Of a stretch of 6,598 nt of DNA, positions 6,520-6,598 are shown in pieces. Every line of letters starts with the position of its first letter. Within the stretch, counting starts at the first letter, position 1. The stretch lies in NCBI GenBank assembly GCA_018663565.1, contig JABJQE010000083.1:1-6598 (forward strand), given 5' to 3'. A program made the position numbers and the translations under genes. The notes below the pieces were generated by a model. That model was given only the letters and a program-made list of their open reading frames with translations, had not been told where the DNA came from and did not search any database. This DNA comes from Phycisphaerae bacterium. Lineage in GTDB: Bacteria; Planctomycetota; Phycisphaerae; Phycisphaerales; SM1A02.

Positions 6520-6598
6520 CTAGCACGGACCCCATGCTGAGATAACTGCGAGCAGATCATTGACATCTACGACCCCATCGCCATTCACGTCGGCTGGC
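6520..6598 (-). CDS. C-terminal end of a dockerin-type exported protein, 5' part outside window
   Basis: Only the last 25 codons are in the window, read on the minus strand and ending in TAG at 6520-6522. They give DVNGDGVVDVND, a full dockerin/EF-hand-like calcium loop (Asp1, Asn3, Asp5, Gly6, Asp12), then LLAVISAWGPC at the C-terminus. This matches the second half of a type I dockerin-like repeat. Proteins with such an end, terminating in a GPC or similar Cys tail, are familiar from Phycisphaerae, where they are attached to large secreted proteins; cellulosome attachment is not implied. The catalytic or structural part lies upstream, to the right of the window. It converges on the PEP-CTERM gene. 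The reading is short, but the calcium-loop pattern is exact. Confidence 0.75.
   Translation of the reverse strand, partial: PADVNGDGVVDVNDLLAVISAWGPC

Noticed and set aside
1..6598. CRISPR array, transposon, tRNA or phage remnants
   Set aside because: No spaced direct repeats, transposase motifs, terminal inverted repeats or cloverleaf-like sequence were seen on reading both strands.

Overview
The window reads as a chromosomal stretch of a planctomycete, most likely of the class Phycisphaerae. That placement is an inference from three things: a peptidoglycan gene cluster followed directly by an unrelated gene instead of ftsA-ftsZ; a secreted protein ending in a short PEP-CTERM-like tail (PSP, a short hydrophobic run, RRRRRC); and, at the right edge, the end of a minus-strand protein with a dockerin-like calcium loop and the terminus AWGPC, a combination I associate with Phycisphaerae. 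Nothing in the sequence names a species.

Bases 1-4014 are a piece of the division and cell wall (dcw) cluster in classical order: murC (its 5' end lies outside the window), murB, ddl and an ftsQ/divIB-like gene. murC/murB and murB/ddl both overlap by ATGA, so these three are probably translated in a coupled way. A 116-base spacer precedes ftsQ. MurB makes UDP-MurNAc, MurC adds L-Ala to it, and Ddl makes the D-Ala-D-Ala that MurF later adds. The FtsQ-like protein is a bitopic membrane protein of the division machinery. In many bacteria ftsA and ftsZ come next; here they do not.

Bases 4052-5494 encode a complete two-HKD cardiolipin synthase of the ClsA type, on the same strand 37 bases after ftsQ. 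It may be read from the same transcript. A stem-loop spans its stop codon.

Bases 5495-5686 are non-coding and hold a perfect 12-base palindrome and a plausible sigma70-like promoter. They lead into a 242-residue secreted protein of unknown function with a signal peptide and a PEP-CTERM-like tail (5687-6415). A short convergent intergenic region with two small hairpins (6483-6516) separates it from the 3' end of the minus-strand dockerin-type gene (6520-6598).

I see no tRNA, rRNA, CRISPR array, insertion sequence or attachment site. The window is mostly ordinary housekeeping sequence. The points most worth a second look are the dcw cluster without ftsA/ftsZ, the cysteine at the MurB proton-donor position, and the two adjacent exported proteins with different C-terminal sorting or attachment tails, both ending in Cys.
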